From Lunularia cruciata (Eukaryota; Streptophyta; Marchantiopsida; Lunulariales; Lunulariaceae): DNA of 64,000 bases. Location of the stretch: positions 64,060,333-64,124,332 of the forward strand of contig OX419756.1 in NCBI GenBank assembly GCA_948567375.1. Reading direction: 5' to 3'. Positions 25,735-39,349 of this stretch are shown here, in pieces (position 1 is the stretch's first letter; each line of letters begins with the position of its first letter). Made by a program: the position numbers and the translations under genes. The notes beneath the pieces were generated by a model. The model saw only the letters and a program-made list of their open reading frames with translations. It was not told where the DNA came from and did not search any database.

Positions 25735-26294
25735 ATGCAACAATATGGAGTTTATAAATGAATTAGTTGAGACTAAAAAAATAGCAAATAGTCCAAATTA
25801 GCCAAGAATTATAAGTATATTCTAGAAGCATCTAGGAGGCTACTTGATACCGTCCAAGTATTGGATAATATGCATGCCAAGTAATGATTTCTAGGAAAAA
25901 GCTTCTTGGGAAGCTTCCTAGCTAGCTTAGCTTGCATGCCAAATATGTGGCTTCTAGAAGGAAGCTTCCCAAATAGCTTAGTTTGCATGCCAAGTAGGTG
26001 GCATCTAGAAAGAAGCTTCTTGCAAAGCTTCCCAACTAGCTTAGCTTGCACACCAAGTATGCAGCTTCTAGAAGGGAATTTCTTGAGAAACTTCCTGGTT
26101 AGTTTGGCTTGCATTCTAAGAAGATGACTTTTAGGAAGCTTCTTGAGAAACTTTTCAAGAGCCTTATATGCTTCTCTATAAATATCAAAGCCTATGCTCA
26201 TGCTATGTATTCAAAATTTCCTTCATTCAAGAATACCAATATGATCTTTCACTTTGATCTTCCATTCTTCTATTTCTCTCCTTGGTCTTTTACA
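25735..26294 (+). repeat. 3' LTR of gypsy family B copy 1
   Basis: Follows a polypurine tract, starts tgcaacaatatggag and ends ggtcttttaca. At 560 bp it is longer than other family B LTRs (about 414-442 bp) because it holds about five tandem units of 50-63 bp, each with a gcatgccaa start, a palindromic gaagcttcttgggaagcttc-type core and a tagcttagctt end. Confidence 0.85.
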
Positions 26295-26299
26295 CCTTT

Positions 26300-26775
26300 G
26301 AAAGTTGGAGGTGAGGAGGAATACCTAAAGGGGACCATGCCCTACACTTTGACATCTTGACTCTCAAGCCTACAAGATGAAGCTCAATAGTCAATTGATC
26401 AAAGGCTTGCCTAATCTGATCTATATGGCCCATGATATGTGTATCATCTACCAAGGAAGAAAAAACACAACTTGGCATGGCCAAAGTAGTAGATAAGAGG
26501 GCTCTAAAATGAGCCATGGCAAATAAAGGTCCCCCTAAAGGATCTCTACATCATGTACTAATGACCAACTCCAAGAAAATAACTCTCTCTTATGAGAAGC
26601 CATGTTGGTAATAAAAGGAAGGTGGAGAGGTGTATAAAGACCACATGAAAAGAATGAGACTTGCCAAGGGTCCATCGGCCTCCCTAAGCTCTCTAAAGGA
26701 TTCATGTGAGATGTTGTGAGACAATGCATACAAATGCCATAGTGAGGAAAGGTTGTACTATACTGTACTTATATC
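26300..26775 (-). pseudogene. LINE-type (non-LTR) reverse transcriptase fragment
   Basis: Minus-strand sequence reads GGPLFAMAHFRALLS, then ADD-box-like LVDDTHIMG and VKMSKCRAWSPLGIP, a pattern typical of plant non-LTR reverse transcriptases (usual form GDPLGGPLFALAHFRALL...). An upstream part (26535-26729) reads SLGRPMDPWQVSFFSCGLYT. The D of the expected GDPLGG block region is interrupted by a stop and the ADD Ala is Val here. No ends, poly-A tail or endonuclease are visible. The right LTR of the gypsy element abuts it, so the gypsy probably inserted into it. Confidence 0.7.
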
Positions 26776-28616
26776 AATATTGAAGACAAATACTCATAAA
26801 GAATGAACCTATAAGTAAGTATTCAAGTATGTAGCTTGGAAGGAGGATGTACATAAAGACAAAAAGAATCATTATAAGGAAGCATTATAGAACAAGGAAA
26901 CTTCATTCTCATGAACGGATAGAAATAGATGATAGTGGATAAAAACCCTTATTGTGTTATGCTTGATAATTTTTCAATAAATTATTATATAAATAAAATT
27001 TAAGTGGTAAATTTCTAAAAGAGATTTGCTTAACTAAGCAAATAAATCACAATGATGTAATTCTATTTGCTTCTTTCCTAACATTGAAAATAACCATATG
27101 GTATTTCTGATTACATAATATTAATTGCTGCCACTTAGATCATCTAGATGTCTTTATTGCATAAGATTATCCAAGTTTTATAGAATGCATGACAAATAAA
27201 AAATCCATTCTCTTTTAGAGAATTAAAAATTTTCTTATATCACTAAAATGATTTTTAATACTAGGTACTTATGTTCTGAAATTACTAAAGTATTGCTTGA
27301 TTTGGAAGAATGGTATTTAAAACCATATAAGGCTATAATTAGATTCTATACTATTTGTAGAGATTGTATTTAATGAAAGCCCAAGATACTCCTTTTAGAT
27401 TAACAAACTAACACTTTAAGTTATTTAGCTCTTATATCTAGCAATTTACTTAATCATTTATTATTATACAGAAATGTGCAAAAGATTTACAAGATAGTTC
27501 ATGAAAGTTCAAACAAGGAAGTTTTATATATGGCTTATTATTGACTCTTGTTCAAAAATTATCCAGGTTCAGAATGAAGCACCAAAATATCATAGTTATT
27601 AAGATAAAGATATGGTTCATCTACAGATGAGAAAGAAAGGCCAACTTTCTAATTATTTCTGAAATTTAATTTCATGAATGACAATCCAAAGAAAAAATTG
27701 CTTACATTTAATGTATGTACACTATCCACTTACAAGTAAGAGGAAGAGAATAATTTTCAATTTAATATGTAAGGAACTTAAGGAATTATATATTCTGATT
27801 TAATCAATCAGAAAAAGAAGAAAGAAAAGCTAATATCTTACTTTTTATATCTTTATAGCCCAAACCCATCCACCTTCATACTAAGATATATGTTAAGTAA
27901 TGAGGTAAAGACCCACTTTCCAAGTAGCTCCTTGATTAACTTTTTGTATGTCTTCCAATTAGAAGTCATTTATGAATATCAATAAGTCATAAGATTAAGA
28001 AAGGAAAAAAAAACTTACAAACTGACCAAATAGTCTCTCTTGTTCTTTTGAGATTATAAATTAAATTTTCATTAACAATAATTTTACAAAGAATAAATTA
28101 AGACAAAGACTTCATTTAGTAGGTATTTATAAACTTAATACAAAGTACCATACATTCACTAACTTCTCATCAAGTATTGGCTATAATTAAAAAAGGATGT
28201 GTGCTCTTATTCAAGTGGTTTTTCAAAATCATTGTTTTTATTATAAAATCATAAATTGTTTTAGATACACTAGAATTATTAACACACATTATGTACTCTT
28301 ATCTGTATTACCATACTTGAAATAAATTTAGTCCTTGTGAGTCCAAAGGATCATGATCTATTTAGTAAAAGATATGATTATTATCATAATAGTGTATATT
28401 AATATGAGCAAAGATATGTATCTTTACTGATTATATTGGATAAATGAAAATTATAATCCTTTCATTCAAATTTTATTAATCATATGGAATTGAAATTTGT
28501 AAAATACCAAAGGTATTCTCTTGGTATATGAAGGAGCAACTAGATTTTGGTATTTAAAATAGAAGTTTAGACTATCTCTAATCTCCTTCACCATCTCTAG
28601 TACCTTTGCCTATAAT
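26776..28616. other. AT-rich intergenic DNA, nothing recognised
   Basis: Very AT-rich with no open frame longer than about 60 codons, no clear repeat ends and no RNA gene that I can see. Confidence 0.5.
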
Positions 28617-28836
28617 TCTTAGTCCAGTTTAGTAATACATAGGAAATGCAAGCATCATGGTTGACACAAGGAAATACATGGTTCACGGCATTGAGGCTAC
28701 GTCCACAAGAGCACACTAGTAGCTTTATTGATAATGAAACTAATGTGTCACAGAGCTTCTACAAGCTCTCTTACATGGCGGTCCAGCCTTAGTCTAACTA
28801 ACTAGAGTTACTCAAGACCTGAGTTAACTCCTTTAA
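28617..28836 (-). repeat. Copia LTR, left copy (3' LTR)
   Basis: About 220 bp matching 41834-42055 (ttagtccagtt, aatgcaagcatcatgg, cactagtagcttta, ctaactagagttactcaaga). A purine-rich tract on the minus strand (caagagggagattt) lies at its inner edge, as expected for the 3' LTR. Confidence 0.8.
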
Positions 28837-31800
28837 ATCTCCCTCTTGACTCATGTCTTGGAGTCCTTAACCTCTATAACCTATATGATTACTCTACATG
28901 AAGTCCAAGAAGGAAGCCTAACATAGGTCTCTCTATAAACTAGAGTTAACTAGAACTAAGCCGTAGCCTAAACAAGATAGAGTAAAATCATATATAAAGA
29001 TAACACAATTGCTAATCTACTCTACTTGAGCCCATATGTATCACCTACATTTTGACACGATGTCTCAAAAAACTCTCCAAAGAAATCACTTTTGTAAAAG
29101 CATCAACATGAGTTTACCATCATCCTTGACTAGCTCAATGATTTTGTCATACATAGCTTGTCTAAGAAAATGATACCTGATGTCAATGTGCTTCACTCTA
29201 CTATCTATTACCTGATTCATAGCTAGAGGTAAAGCACTCTGGCTATCACAATGAAGATTCACAATGTCACGTGTCAATCCCATCTTTATGATAAACCTGT
29301 CCAACCAGATTGCTTCCTTTGCTGCTACATACTCAGCTTCTATAGTAGAGTGAGTTATGTATGTTTGCAATGTAGATCTCCAACTTATGCATCCACCTCC
29401 AAGTGTGAACACATACCCGTTGTAGATTTCCTTCCATCCAAATCTTGTCCATAGTCAGCATAGACTTGCAATTCTCCATGTTAAATCTCAAAAGTACCTT
29501 TCTAGCATACTTCCCTTGAGTAAACCATAAAATTCCTATCCTCCAAGTTTCTTTGGATCTCCATCTCCAAAATCCTCCTTGTTGTACCAAGATCTTTCAT
29601 TCTAAATTCAGAACTAAAGAGAGCTTTGAGTTTATCAACATCAGATTTGTTCCTAGTTGCAATAAGCATGTCATCCACATAGAGTACCAGAATAATGAAG
29701 CCAAAGACTTCATTACTCACCTTTTTCATGTATACACAAGGTTCAAACACACTCTATTTAAATCCTTGTGACCTCATGACATCATTGAACCATTTGTTCC
29801 ATTGTCTAAGGGCTTGCTTCAATCCATACAAGTATTTTAGCGACCTACAAACCATATCCTCTTGGCTTTTATTCACAAAGCCCATAGGTTGTCTCATGAA
29901 GATCACCACATCTAAATTGCCATAAAGGAAAGCAATGAAAACATCCATTTGATCTAAGATAAGACCAAAGAAAGTCACAAGTACACACAATAAGCAAATA
30001 GTGGCATACTTAGCACCTAAAGAGTAGACCTCTTTATAATCCACACCTTTTTCTTGTATGAATCCCTTGGCCACCAACTTGGCCTTATAGATCTTCTTTT
30101 CTCCATCAGTGGGGCTATCTTTCAGTTTGTAAACCCACTTACCGTCCACCAATTGTTGATGTTTTGGACGCTTCACTAACGCCCAAGTCTTGTTTTCAAT
30201 CAATGATTGCATCTCTCTCTACATTACTACATTCCACTCAAGCTTTTCCATCAAAGCTAGAGCCTCATTATATGAAGAAGGTTCCTCTTCTTCCAAGATC
30301 AAAGCCATACCATCATCATCATCATCAAGAGAGAGATATCCTCATCTCCTAATTGTGTTGAATCAGCCCATTTTCCAAATCATTCAAGATCACAAATAGA
30401 ACATGCAAACATCCTCCTTGTTGATGACTCTGTTTGATCTTCCTATGCTAACATGTGTCAAGGTGCACCAATCTCTTCATGCTTTTGTAATTCCTCAATT
30501 TGGGGAACTTAGTCCTTTGTGGAAGCACCTCCTTGTGACTCATCATGAAAACCATCACAATTAATCTCCTCCTCAACAATATTTAGAGGAGATTTTCCCT
30601 TGTTAGTACGAGGAGCTAGAGCTTTCTCCCCCTTAGTTGATGATCTAGACTCATGGAACCAAACATCTATACTAACAATCAATTTACAAGTGAGGGGATC
30701 CCACAACTTGTAACCCTTCACACCACTTTGGTAGCAAAGAAGAACGTATTTCTTGGAAGTAAAATCTAGCTTAAATCTAGTTTCCTTGGATATGAAAGGA
30801 TATGAATTACATCCAAAGACTACTTAATGATTGTAATCTACATGGTGTCCATGCCTCATCTCAGACGGTGTCATGTAAATTAACTGCACTAAAAGGAGAA
30901 AGATTTACTAAGTAAGTTGTAAGTAGTATTTTACAACCTCAGCCCAAAACACATATGATAAACCTGATTGGCTCAACATACTCCTCATCTACTCCAATAG
31001 TGTTTGATTAAGCCACTCAACAACACTATTATGTTGTGGAGTATATATTGTAGTGAAATGGCAAGTTATCCCTTCTTGTTGACAATACACCTCAAAGTCT
31101 CCAAAAGTGTATTCCTCATTAATATCTAATCATAGAGATCTCACTTTCTTACCACTCAGAGTCTCAACTTAGGCTTTCCACTTCTTGAAAGTGACAAAGA
31201 CCTCAGATTTCTGATGAAGGAAATAAATCCATACAAACCTCAAATGAAAGAACCATAGTATAGCTTTCTAGAATGTGAGGGAGTAGAGGATGAGCCCCAC
31301 ACATCATTGTGTATATAATCAAGAATTTCTTTTGAACTATGAGTTCCAATGCCGAAAGTAGTCCAATGTTGCTTCCTTAGTACACAATGCTCACAAAGTT
31401 CTAAACTACTAGACTGTAGTGTAGAAATAAAGCCTTTCTTATAAAGAATAAACATGCTCTTCTCACTAATGTGACCTAGCCTTGAATGCCTGAAGTAGTC
31501 AATCATATCATGAGATCTAGTAGCATGAGCTTCTCCAAAAATAGTGTTTCCCTTTAGCACATATAGATTCTTGTGCCTATTTCTCTTCAAGATGACTTTT
31601 CTCCTTACCATGACTTGAAGTATGCTATCAACTACTTCCCATTGATGACCATTTGTGTCTAACATGCCAAGAGATATCAAGTTCTTCCTCATGTCAAGGA
31701 TATGTCTAACATGATTTAATGTGTGCACAAGACCATCAAAAATTTGAATCTTAATAGATTCAATGCCTACCATTTGACAAGGTTGATCATTCCCCATCAA

Positions 31801-32294
31801 AATTGAACCATTTAATATCAAGTAAGAACTAAAGAACTCTCTTATGTAACACATATGGTATGAAAAAGCACAATCTTAAATCCATTCATCTTTCCTTTGT
31901 TGAAATGAAGTGCAAGGGGCATATTGTTGGCATCATAGAGCATAGTCATCATCAAGCAGATCCTCCTCTTCTTCTTCCTTGTTGTCTTTTGCCACATTGG
32001 CTAAAGAAGGCTTGACTACTTTGCCACAACATCTCTCTTGAGAAGGCGAGCTTTGCCATACTTCCAATAGATCATGGTTTTATGGTCTTTGGATCTGTGA
32101 GCTGGCATGTCTCTCACTCAAGATGAACCTCTGATGGCTATTATGGTAGCGCACCATGGACTAAGAAGGCAAGGAATCCCAACTCAATCATACTCCTCCA
32201 AGGCTAACACTCCAAGACTCAAGACATAGCTCACTAGAGAACTCAATGAGTGCGAGAGAGTTGCAAATGAAACTATGATGTGTACCTCCTCACC

Positions 32295-33031
32295 TGTAAT
32301 ACTCTGAGGACAAGAGAAGAGAGAAAACACAGATTACACACTCAACATTTGGTGCCCCAAAGGAGCACCTTCTCTTTATTATATAGACAAAGAGGATCTC
32401 TTCCAAAGAAGCTCCACCATAGGATTAGGCACACAGATAGGTGACATGTCATCAAGCTCCACCCTTGGATTACTAACTTGGATGGGTGACATGTCTGGTC
32501 TAGGTCCTATCTGGTTGGTCAAACAAGCTTTCCCTGGAGGGAATCTTTTAGGGAATCTTCCTATAGGAGTCTTAGAATCACGTATGGTACCATTGGAAAG
32601 CTCTCGACAAGACAAACCAAGGAGGAGGGAATGCCAACTTTTCTACTATTGGGGGAGGAGGAAATCTTCACATTTTCAAGGCCTAATTCATCCGTTTAGG
32701 CCTCCAAAATTGCCTTCAAAGATTTCAGGCATATTTCGGTTCCTACTCTATTAGTAGAAGTACCCTTTTGGTGATACCTCTTTCTGATCTGTTTAGTCCA
32801 TCATGTATAACATCCTTCCAGATGTTACCAAACAAATTCTCACCTTTAAATCATATGTCTAGCTATTGGTTCTAAGGTTCTCAAGTCTATTTCAGTTTCT
32901 ACTCTATTAGTAGAAGTACTATTTTGGTGATACTTCTATTTGATCTATTTTGACCATCATGTATAACATCATTCTAGATATTACCAACCAAGTTTCACAT
33001 CTTGATCATATGGCTAGCTTGTGGTATTACA
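32295..33031 (-). repeat. LTR of gypsy family A copy 2 (3' LTR)
   Basis: Starts tgtaatactctgagg and ends gtggtattaca on the plus strand; 737 bp. It holds the tandem duplication of about 150 bp seen at 4990-5595 (blocks near 32740 and 32890). Confidence 0.88.
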
Positions 33032-36000
33032 GACCTCCCTCTTTTTAAGACGCAACATCCTCGTTGTGCAATTGTTGCTCAAATGCTCTCACCAACACCG
33101 GTGCATGTGTCAAATTGGCAACGGGCTCCCATGTTGCTTCATAGAGGGAGTAACCTTTCCATTGTATGAGATAGTCCACCCACAGATGGCAAGTACCATG
33201 CATGCATTTTTGGAGAATACGCTCCACTTCATATTCTTCTATACCATCAATGAGTGTCAGACACGGTCGAATGTCTTGTGTGGAATGACCCTGGCCTGAT
33301 CGGGGAGCATATCTATGTATAAGGGAAACATGGAACACTAGATGGATCTTCATCTGTGGTGGTAGCTCAAGGTGATAGACCACAGCGCCGACGTGACGAA
33401 GAATTGAGAAAGGCCCAATAAAATGAAGTATGAGCTTACAAGGTCCAACTAATATGAGGTTGGTTGTTGATAGTCATACTTGATCCCCAGCATTGAACTC
33501 CATGTGCCTATGGTGTGCATCAGTATATTGCTTCTATCGATTTTGTGCAATCTATAATATGTGCTTGGCGCTCTCCACACCGTGTTGGATTCTAGAAACA
33601 AATGTGTTGACAGCATCAACCTTGGTAGCCATTGGATGGATCTTCATCAAGCTAGAAGGTGTGAAGGGATGCTCACCATACATGAGGAAGAACGGAGTGA
33701 CCTGGTGGATGTATTCACTGAATTGTTGTAAGCAAATTCCACCAACGGGAGTAGGGTGTCCCACCTCTCTTGCTCTTCTAAGGTGAAGCTTGTTATGGTG
33801 CAATTGTAGGCATGCAATGGATAGAGCATTACAACCCTATGGTAGATTGGAGGAAGATGTCTTCAATCGTGCGATTAGCCCGCTTTGTTTGGCCATCTGT
33901 TTGTGGGTGAGAAGTCCTGGGCATGACCAACTTGGTTTTGAAGAAAGCAAAGGGTGTTTGCCAAAACAAATTGGTGAATTGAGTGCTTCTATTAGTGATA
34001 AGTACTCTAGACAGGCCATGGTGAGAGAAGATTGCATCTAAGTATAATTGAGCTAGTTATTGAGCTATCACATCCTTGGTGGTAGGGCGTACATGAATCA
34101 TTTTGCTGAGCCGGTCCACAAAGACCACAATGGAGTCAAATCCCAAGGTGGTCTTGGGTAATTCACAGACGAGGTCCATACTCACTTGTTCGCAATGTTG
34201 GATAGGTGAGGAGAGAGATTGAAGGAGCCCTGCAGGAGCTTGATTAGAGGCTTTGTTTTGTTGACAAAGTAGGCAGCTGCGCATGTAGTCCATCACGTGT
34301 TGCTCATCTTGTGCTAATAGTAATGGCGTTGGACTACATCCAAGGTCTTATCCACTCCAACATGACCTGCAATGGCCAAATCATGACATTCTGCTAGAAT
34401 GATGGTGCGTAATTCTGGGACATTTGGGATCCATAATCTGCCATCATGAAAGGTGAGTCCTTGGGTACTGGTGACGCCTTTGGATGATTGTGCTTCTACA
34501 ATGTGCGGATCAGTTTTTGTAGCAGCCAGAATCTCTAGCCAGAATTCAGGGTTAATCTTAACCTCTGCCAGCAAGTTGTTTGCCATTGGCATGCGGGTGA
34601 ATGCATTTGCAAGTTGCTTCTTACCTTCCACATAGGTGATTGACATGTTGAAGCATTGTCGCCACTCTACCCACCAAATCTGGCAACAAGATAGATCCTT
34701 TTGTGTCTTGAGGTAACTAGAGGTTTATGGTCTGTCTCTACTACAAATGCCTTCTCGCCCAAATAGTGCTTCCAATGCTTGGTTGCTAGAACAATGGCCA
34801 ACTCTTCTTGTTTGGTGGTGTGGTAGTTGCGCTCTTTCGGTAACAACTTTTGAGAGAAATATGCAATTGGATGTCATCCGTCATGCACCTCTTGTTGTAG
34901 GACTGCCCCTATTGCTACGCCTAATGCATCTGTAGCCAACTTGATTGGTCGTTTTGGGTCATACCACTTCAATATTGGTGCATGTAGCAAGGCAGCTTTC
35001 AATTCTTGAAAGACCAACTCTTGTGCGGTTCTCCATGTCCACTTCTTCCTCTTGCCAAGTAGTGCCGTTAAAGGCTGTGCAACCTTGGAGAAGTCCTTGA
35101 CAAATCTACGATAGAATCCCATCAACCCCAAGAAGCTCTTGAGTTGAGTTTGATCTTCTAGGGCACAGCATTTTTAATGACCTCTATTTTATCTATCAAT
35201 ACTTGAATGCACTCTGCACTTACTCTATGCCCCAAGTAGTCTACTTCAGACTTGCCAAACTAACATGTTGAGATTTTGGCATACAATCCATTCTGTCTTA
35301 GAATCTAGAGGACTTCTCGTAGATGTTGTTTGTGTTCCGTCATTGTGCTACTATATACTAAGATATCGTCCAAGAAGACGATAATAGACTTATCCAAGTA
35401 TGGACAAATATATCATTCATTAGACTCATGAAAGTAGTAGGTGCATTGGTGAGGCCAAAAGGCATCACAAGATACTAAAAGTTGCCATACCTAGTACACA
35501 TCCTCCTCTGCAATTTGGATTTGATTGTAACCGCTCCGCTAGTCCAATTTGGTGAAGTATCTTGCTCCATGGAGCTAATCAAATAGGTCAGCTATGCAAG
35601 GTAAGGGGTATTTGTTCTTCACCGTTTGTTGATTGAGACCTTGATAGTCAATGCACATGCGCATTGTACCATCCTTCTTCTTCACAAACAAGACAATAGC
35701 CCCATATTGTGATACGCTAGGTTGTATGAACCCCTTTTGCAACATCTCCTCAATTTGAGTTTACACTCCTCCAACTCATGAGGTGATAGGAAATATGGGG
35801 TCTTACAAGGAGGTGTCTTTCCCAAGAGTGTCTCAATTTTATGATATACTCTCCTTTTTGGTGGTAATCCTGAGGGTAGATCATCAGGAAAGACATCTTG
35901 AAATTCATCCACCACAGCCTTCAATTTCTCAAGAACTTGTCCATCAAGTTGTGCACTCTGGACTTCTCTTATTAGACCCATAAACATCTATTGGTCTTAC

Positions 36001-38198
36001 AGACAGTTGTCGTCCCTATGACATATAGAGGCAGATCCTGCTTAGGTGATTTTTCCTTAACCCCAATGATTGACCATTGGTGGGTTCTCACTACTTTCTT
36101 CCTCCAATCTACCATAGGGTTGTAATGCTCTATCCATTGCATGCCTACAATTGCACCATAACAAGCTAATTGTATCACTTGCCACTCAATTGCTTCCTGA
36201 TATTCTCCTATAGAGAGTGTTACCCGTTTAGGTAGTGATTCAATCCTCTCTGTTTGCCTGTTAGGGAACTCTACTTCTTCACTCCTATCCCTTTCTAGAT
36301 CCATTCCCAATCTTATTGCAACAGAGTGAGATAAGAAATTCTATGTTGCTCCTAGATTGATTAATACTCTCACTTGATTGCCTTCTAGGACTCCATTCAC
36401 GACAATCAATTGTAAGGTTGCCTTTCGGGATCTTTGCGCATTAGTCTTCTTCTATCCCTCGCTTCTCTTCTTCCTTATTGAGCCAGTAAGGACACGAGGT
36501 ACATTTATGGGCAATCTTTGTTTTCCAAAGTGATTTCCACCTCCTCCTCTTCAATGCGCCTCTCCATGTTGTTCAAAGATTGCTTGTACAAAGGCCGAGT
36601 GCCTCTAGTGAAACGAGTGCAAAAGTTGGTAGATATGTGCCCAATACGGCCACAATTGTAACAACGGCGTTGTTCTCCTCAAGTTCCTTCTCCTCATGGG
36701 ACTCCATCTCTTTGTTCTTCTACCCGTCCATGCTCTCCTTGAAGCGGTCGTGCTCCTCAATCTTGAAATCAAAGGTTGCCCAACTCCATCGGTACTGGTC
36801 CACCACCCATGTGTGGCATTTCTGCCCGATAATGTTGAGGTGGAACTACTTCTTCACCTCTACCCAATGCTCCTGCTATTCTCTACGCACAAGCAATGGC
36901 TTCAAATATCGTGTGAGGATTTTGCACCATGACTTCTTGGTGAATCCGCTCCTTTAACCCTTGTTTGAAATTGTCAAGAGCTTTTGCTGGACTCATATCG
37001 GTTATTGTGACTTGTAGATCCAAAAATGCCTCCACATACTCTTGTACACTATTCTTCTATCTCAATCCCCATAGTCGGGTTCGAGCCATCTGCACAAAAT
37101 CCACCAATTGGAAATTCTTCAGCAATCCTTCTTGCATTGCTGTCCACGTGACCTCCCTTCTCTCCGCCAACATGGATCATTCCCAAGCATCATACCATGT
37201 GAGGGCTTTATCGGTCAAGTACCCACATGCAAACACGCCTGCAGCATGCTCCGTGATCTCTTTTGAGAACCATTGGAAATATTGATTGATTCTCAAGATC
37301 CAATTTTCCACTACTCCCATCATACGCTGCCCCTTGTAAGGCTCGATGTTGCAGGTCTTCTTCATCCAAAGTAGCAATGTGGCTTCATCATTGATAGGGT
37401 TCGTAGGCACAAGTGCCTCTCCAAGTACTTCCGTCGCAGGTACTGGGTTTTGAGACGGCTCTTCTTCTTGCATGGCTTGATCGTTCCTAAGGATTTGCAC
37501 TTGACTTTGCAATGTCGCCATGGTCATCTTAATATCTAGAAATTCATTCAACATCTCTTGCATTCCTTGCACCAGCTCTTGCAATTGCAGATCTATGATT
37601 CCTGCAACATTCAATTGCTAATGTCTATTTCAATACAAAGTCAATATGATCACTCTAGACAGCGCACAAACTATCAAAACTACCATTGGGACCTCCAAAG
37701 TTATCACTTGTTGATAATACTCCTTGCCAAAATTCCTAATCACAAAATCTCTAAACATCACTTTTGGTCTCACTACATAACGGATTTCTACTTGAATATT
37801 GAAAGAAGAGGATTTGGGACATTCACATCCATATTATCATAATAGAATGTAGATTGTCAAATCCTACTCTCTGTCATATATCACCACAGGTAGAATCACT
37901 GGGTTTGGTGAGTTCATCACCCTATCCATGAATTTTGTGCCAAAGTGATAAACTAGTGATACCCTCATTTTCTCACGTTGGATGTACATAACCTTGATGT
38001 GGAATGGATTTGGGAATAGAAAGCTAGGTGTGGGAAATTTTCCTCCCGGTGCATCCATCCCGTCTGCTCTCTAAAGTCCTTCCTAAGTCTAACAATTACT
38101 CTATATTCTCCACCTCAAATTACTCAATTTCAGTAGTTTGTGCTCTTCCAAGAGAGGTGATCCACTCTCTTGGACTAAGACATTTACTCTGATACCAT

Positions 38199-38615
38199 TG
38201 TAATACTCCGAGGACAAGAGAAGAGAGAAAACACAAATTACACACTCAACATTTGGTGCCCCAAAGAAGCACCTTCTCTTTATTATATAGACAAAGAGGA
38301 TCTCCTCCAAGGAAGCTCCACCATAGGATTAGGCACACAGATAGGTGACATGTCATCAAGCTCCACCCTTGGATTACTTACTTGGATGGGTGACATGTCG
38401 GTTAGGCCCTATCTGGTTGGTCAAACAAGCTTTGACCGGAGAAAATCTTTTAGGGAATCTTCCTGTAGGAGTCTTAGAATCACGTGAGTAAGGTACTATT
38501 AGAAAGCTCTTGACAAGACAAACCGAGGGGGAGGAAGACCAGCATTTCATCCGTTGGGGGGGGGGGAATCTTCACATTTTCAAGGCCCAATTCATCCATT
38601 TAGGCCTCCAAAATT
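38199..38615 (-). repeat. LTR of gypsy family A copy 2 (5' LTR, shorter copy)
   Basis: Starts tgtaatactccgagg directly after the primer-binding site and matches the left LTR up to ggcctccaaaattg. Copia gag sequence then resumes. A run of 12 G at about 38557-38568 lies inside. Confidence 0.85.
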
Positions 38616-39349
38616 GATCTGAGTCTTTCCACGATTCACATTCAACATTGTTCCTAAAGGAGTCCAGGGCTGAGAGGGTAACATCATCTTCTATAGAGAT
38701 CATCTATTAACAGAGCACTCACTACCTCATTGTAGATGATGGTCTTCCTATCACAATGTAGTAACACTTGTGACAAGGATTGGTAGGACATAGGACGAGA
38801 ACTCAACAAGTGGAAGGCCTTTCTCTAATCACTTAGGTCCTCTCCAAGATTCTGCAAGTCCACAACAAGATCATTGAAAGCATTGATATGATCTTGTATC
38901 TTGGTACCATTGTCCTTCATCTTGAAGCTCATCAGCTTCAAAGGTGGGTGGAGATGATTTGATAGCTCTTTTTGATGGTACGTCTATTGTAGCTCATCAA
39001 AAAGAGTAATGCAATCCTTGTGCTCACCCAATTGCTTGATGACATGTGGCTATAGATGTAAAACCACTATGTGTATAACCATCTCCTATATGTTGTTCCA
39101 ATCATCCTTTGATACCAAATCGGTCTTGGATTTCAACAATTTCCCAAAACCATTGGCCTTAAGCATGGCTTTCACTTTGACGCTCCCATAGGAGATAATC
39201 AGAGCGTCCATCATACTTGGCAATATCAAATTTGGTACCTCTAGACTTCATGACTGCCATATCACCCTCTCTTACTACTTGGCCATCCCTCACCCATTCT
39301 CAAGACTTTCCTCCATTTAGCTTGAATAAATAAGGCCAAAATCAGCTTC

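Larger units (their letters stand above)
20290..26294 (+). mobile_element. Ty3/gypsy chromovirus, family B copy 1 (incomplete), with nested insertions
   Basis: Fossil plus-strand element. Visible parts are reverse transcriptase (about 20330-20950), RNase H (about 21130-21500 and continuing at 21939), integrase with the zinc-binding and core regions (22163-22716, continuing at 24928-25100), a degraded region after integrase, a polypurine tract (agtggtggaggaata at 25721-25734) and the 3' LTR (25735-26294). No gag, protease or matching 5' LTR is present. It aligns along its length with the minus-strand element at 53909-59567. A solo LTR (21510-21938) and repeat X (22717-24927) interrupt it, so it is older than both. 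It is heavily broken and clearly old. Confidence 0.85.
32295..38615 (-). mobile_element. Ty3/gypsy chromovirus, family A copy 2, nested in copia
   Basis: Read right to left. The parts are the 5' LTR (38199-38615), an initiator tRNA-Met primer-binding site (TGGTATCAGAG, minus strand, about 38187-38198), a leader ORF (37864-38058), gag (about 36965-37614), a zinc knuckle (CYNCGRIGHIST, about 36620-36670), protease (35972-36310), reverse transcriptase (about 35170-35987), RNase H (about 34680-35131; KPLTAL..RKWTW type), integrase zinc-binding domain (34314-34646; HVGVDKTLDVVQRHYY), integrase core (about 33560-34296), chromodomain (33045-33383; EYEVERILQK...YLIQWKGYSLYEATWEP) and the 3' LTR (32295-33031). 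The two LTRs look about 4% different by eye over the shared part, so this is one of the younger insertions here. It has several breaks in its coding region. Confidence 0.92.

Noticed and set aside
30308-30330. Short cat/tca microsatellite
   Set aside because: Lies within the copia coding region. It is an ordinary simple repeat.
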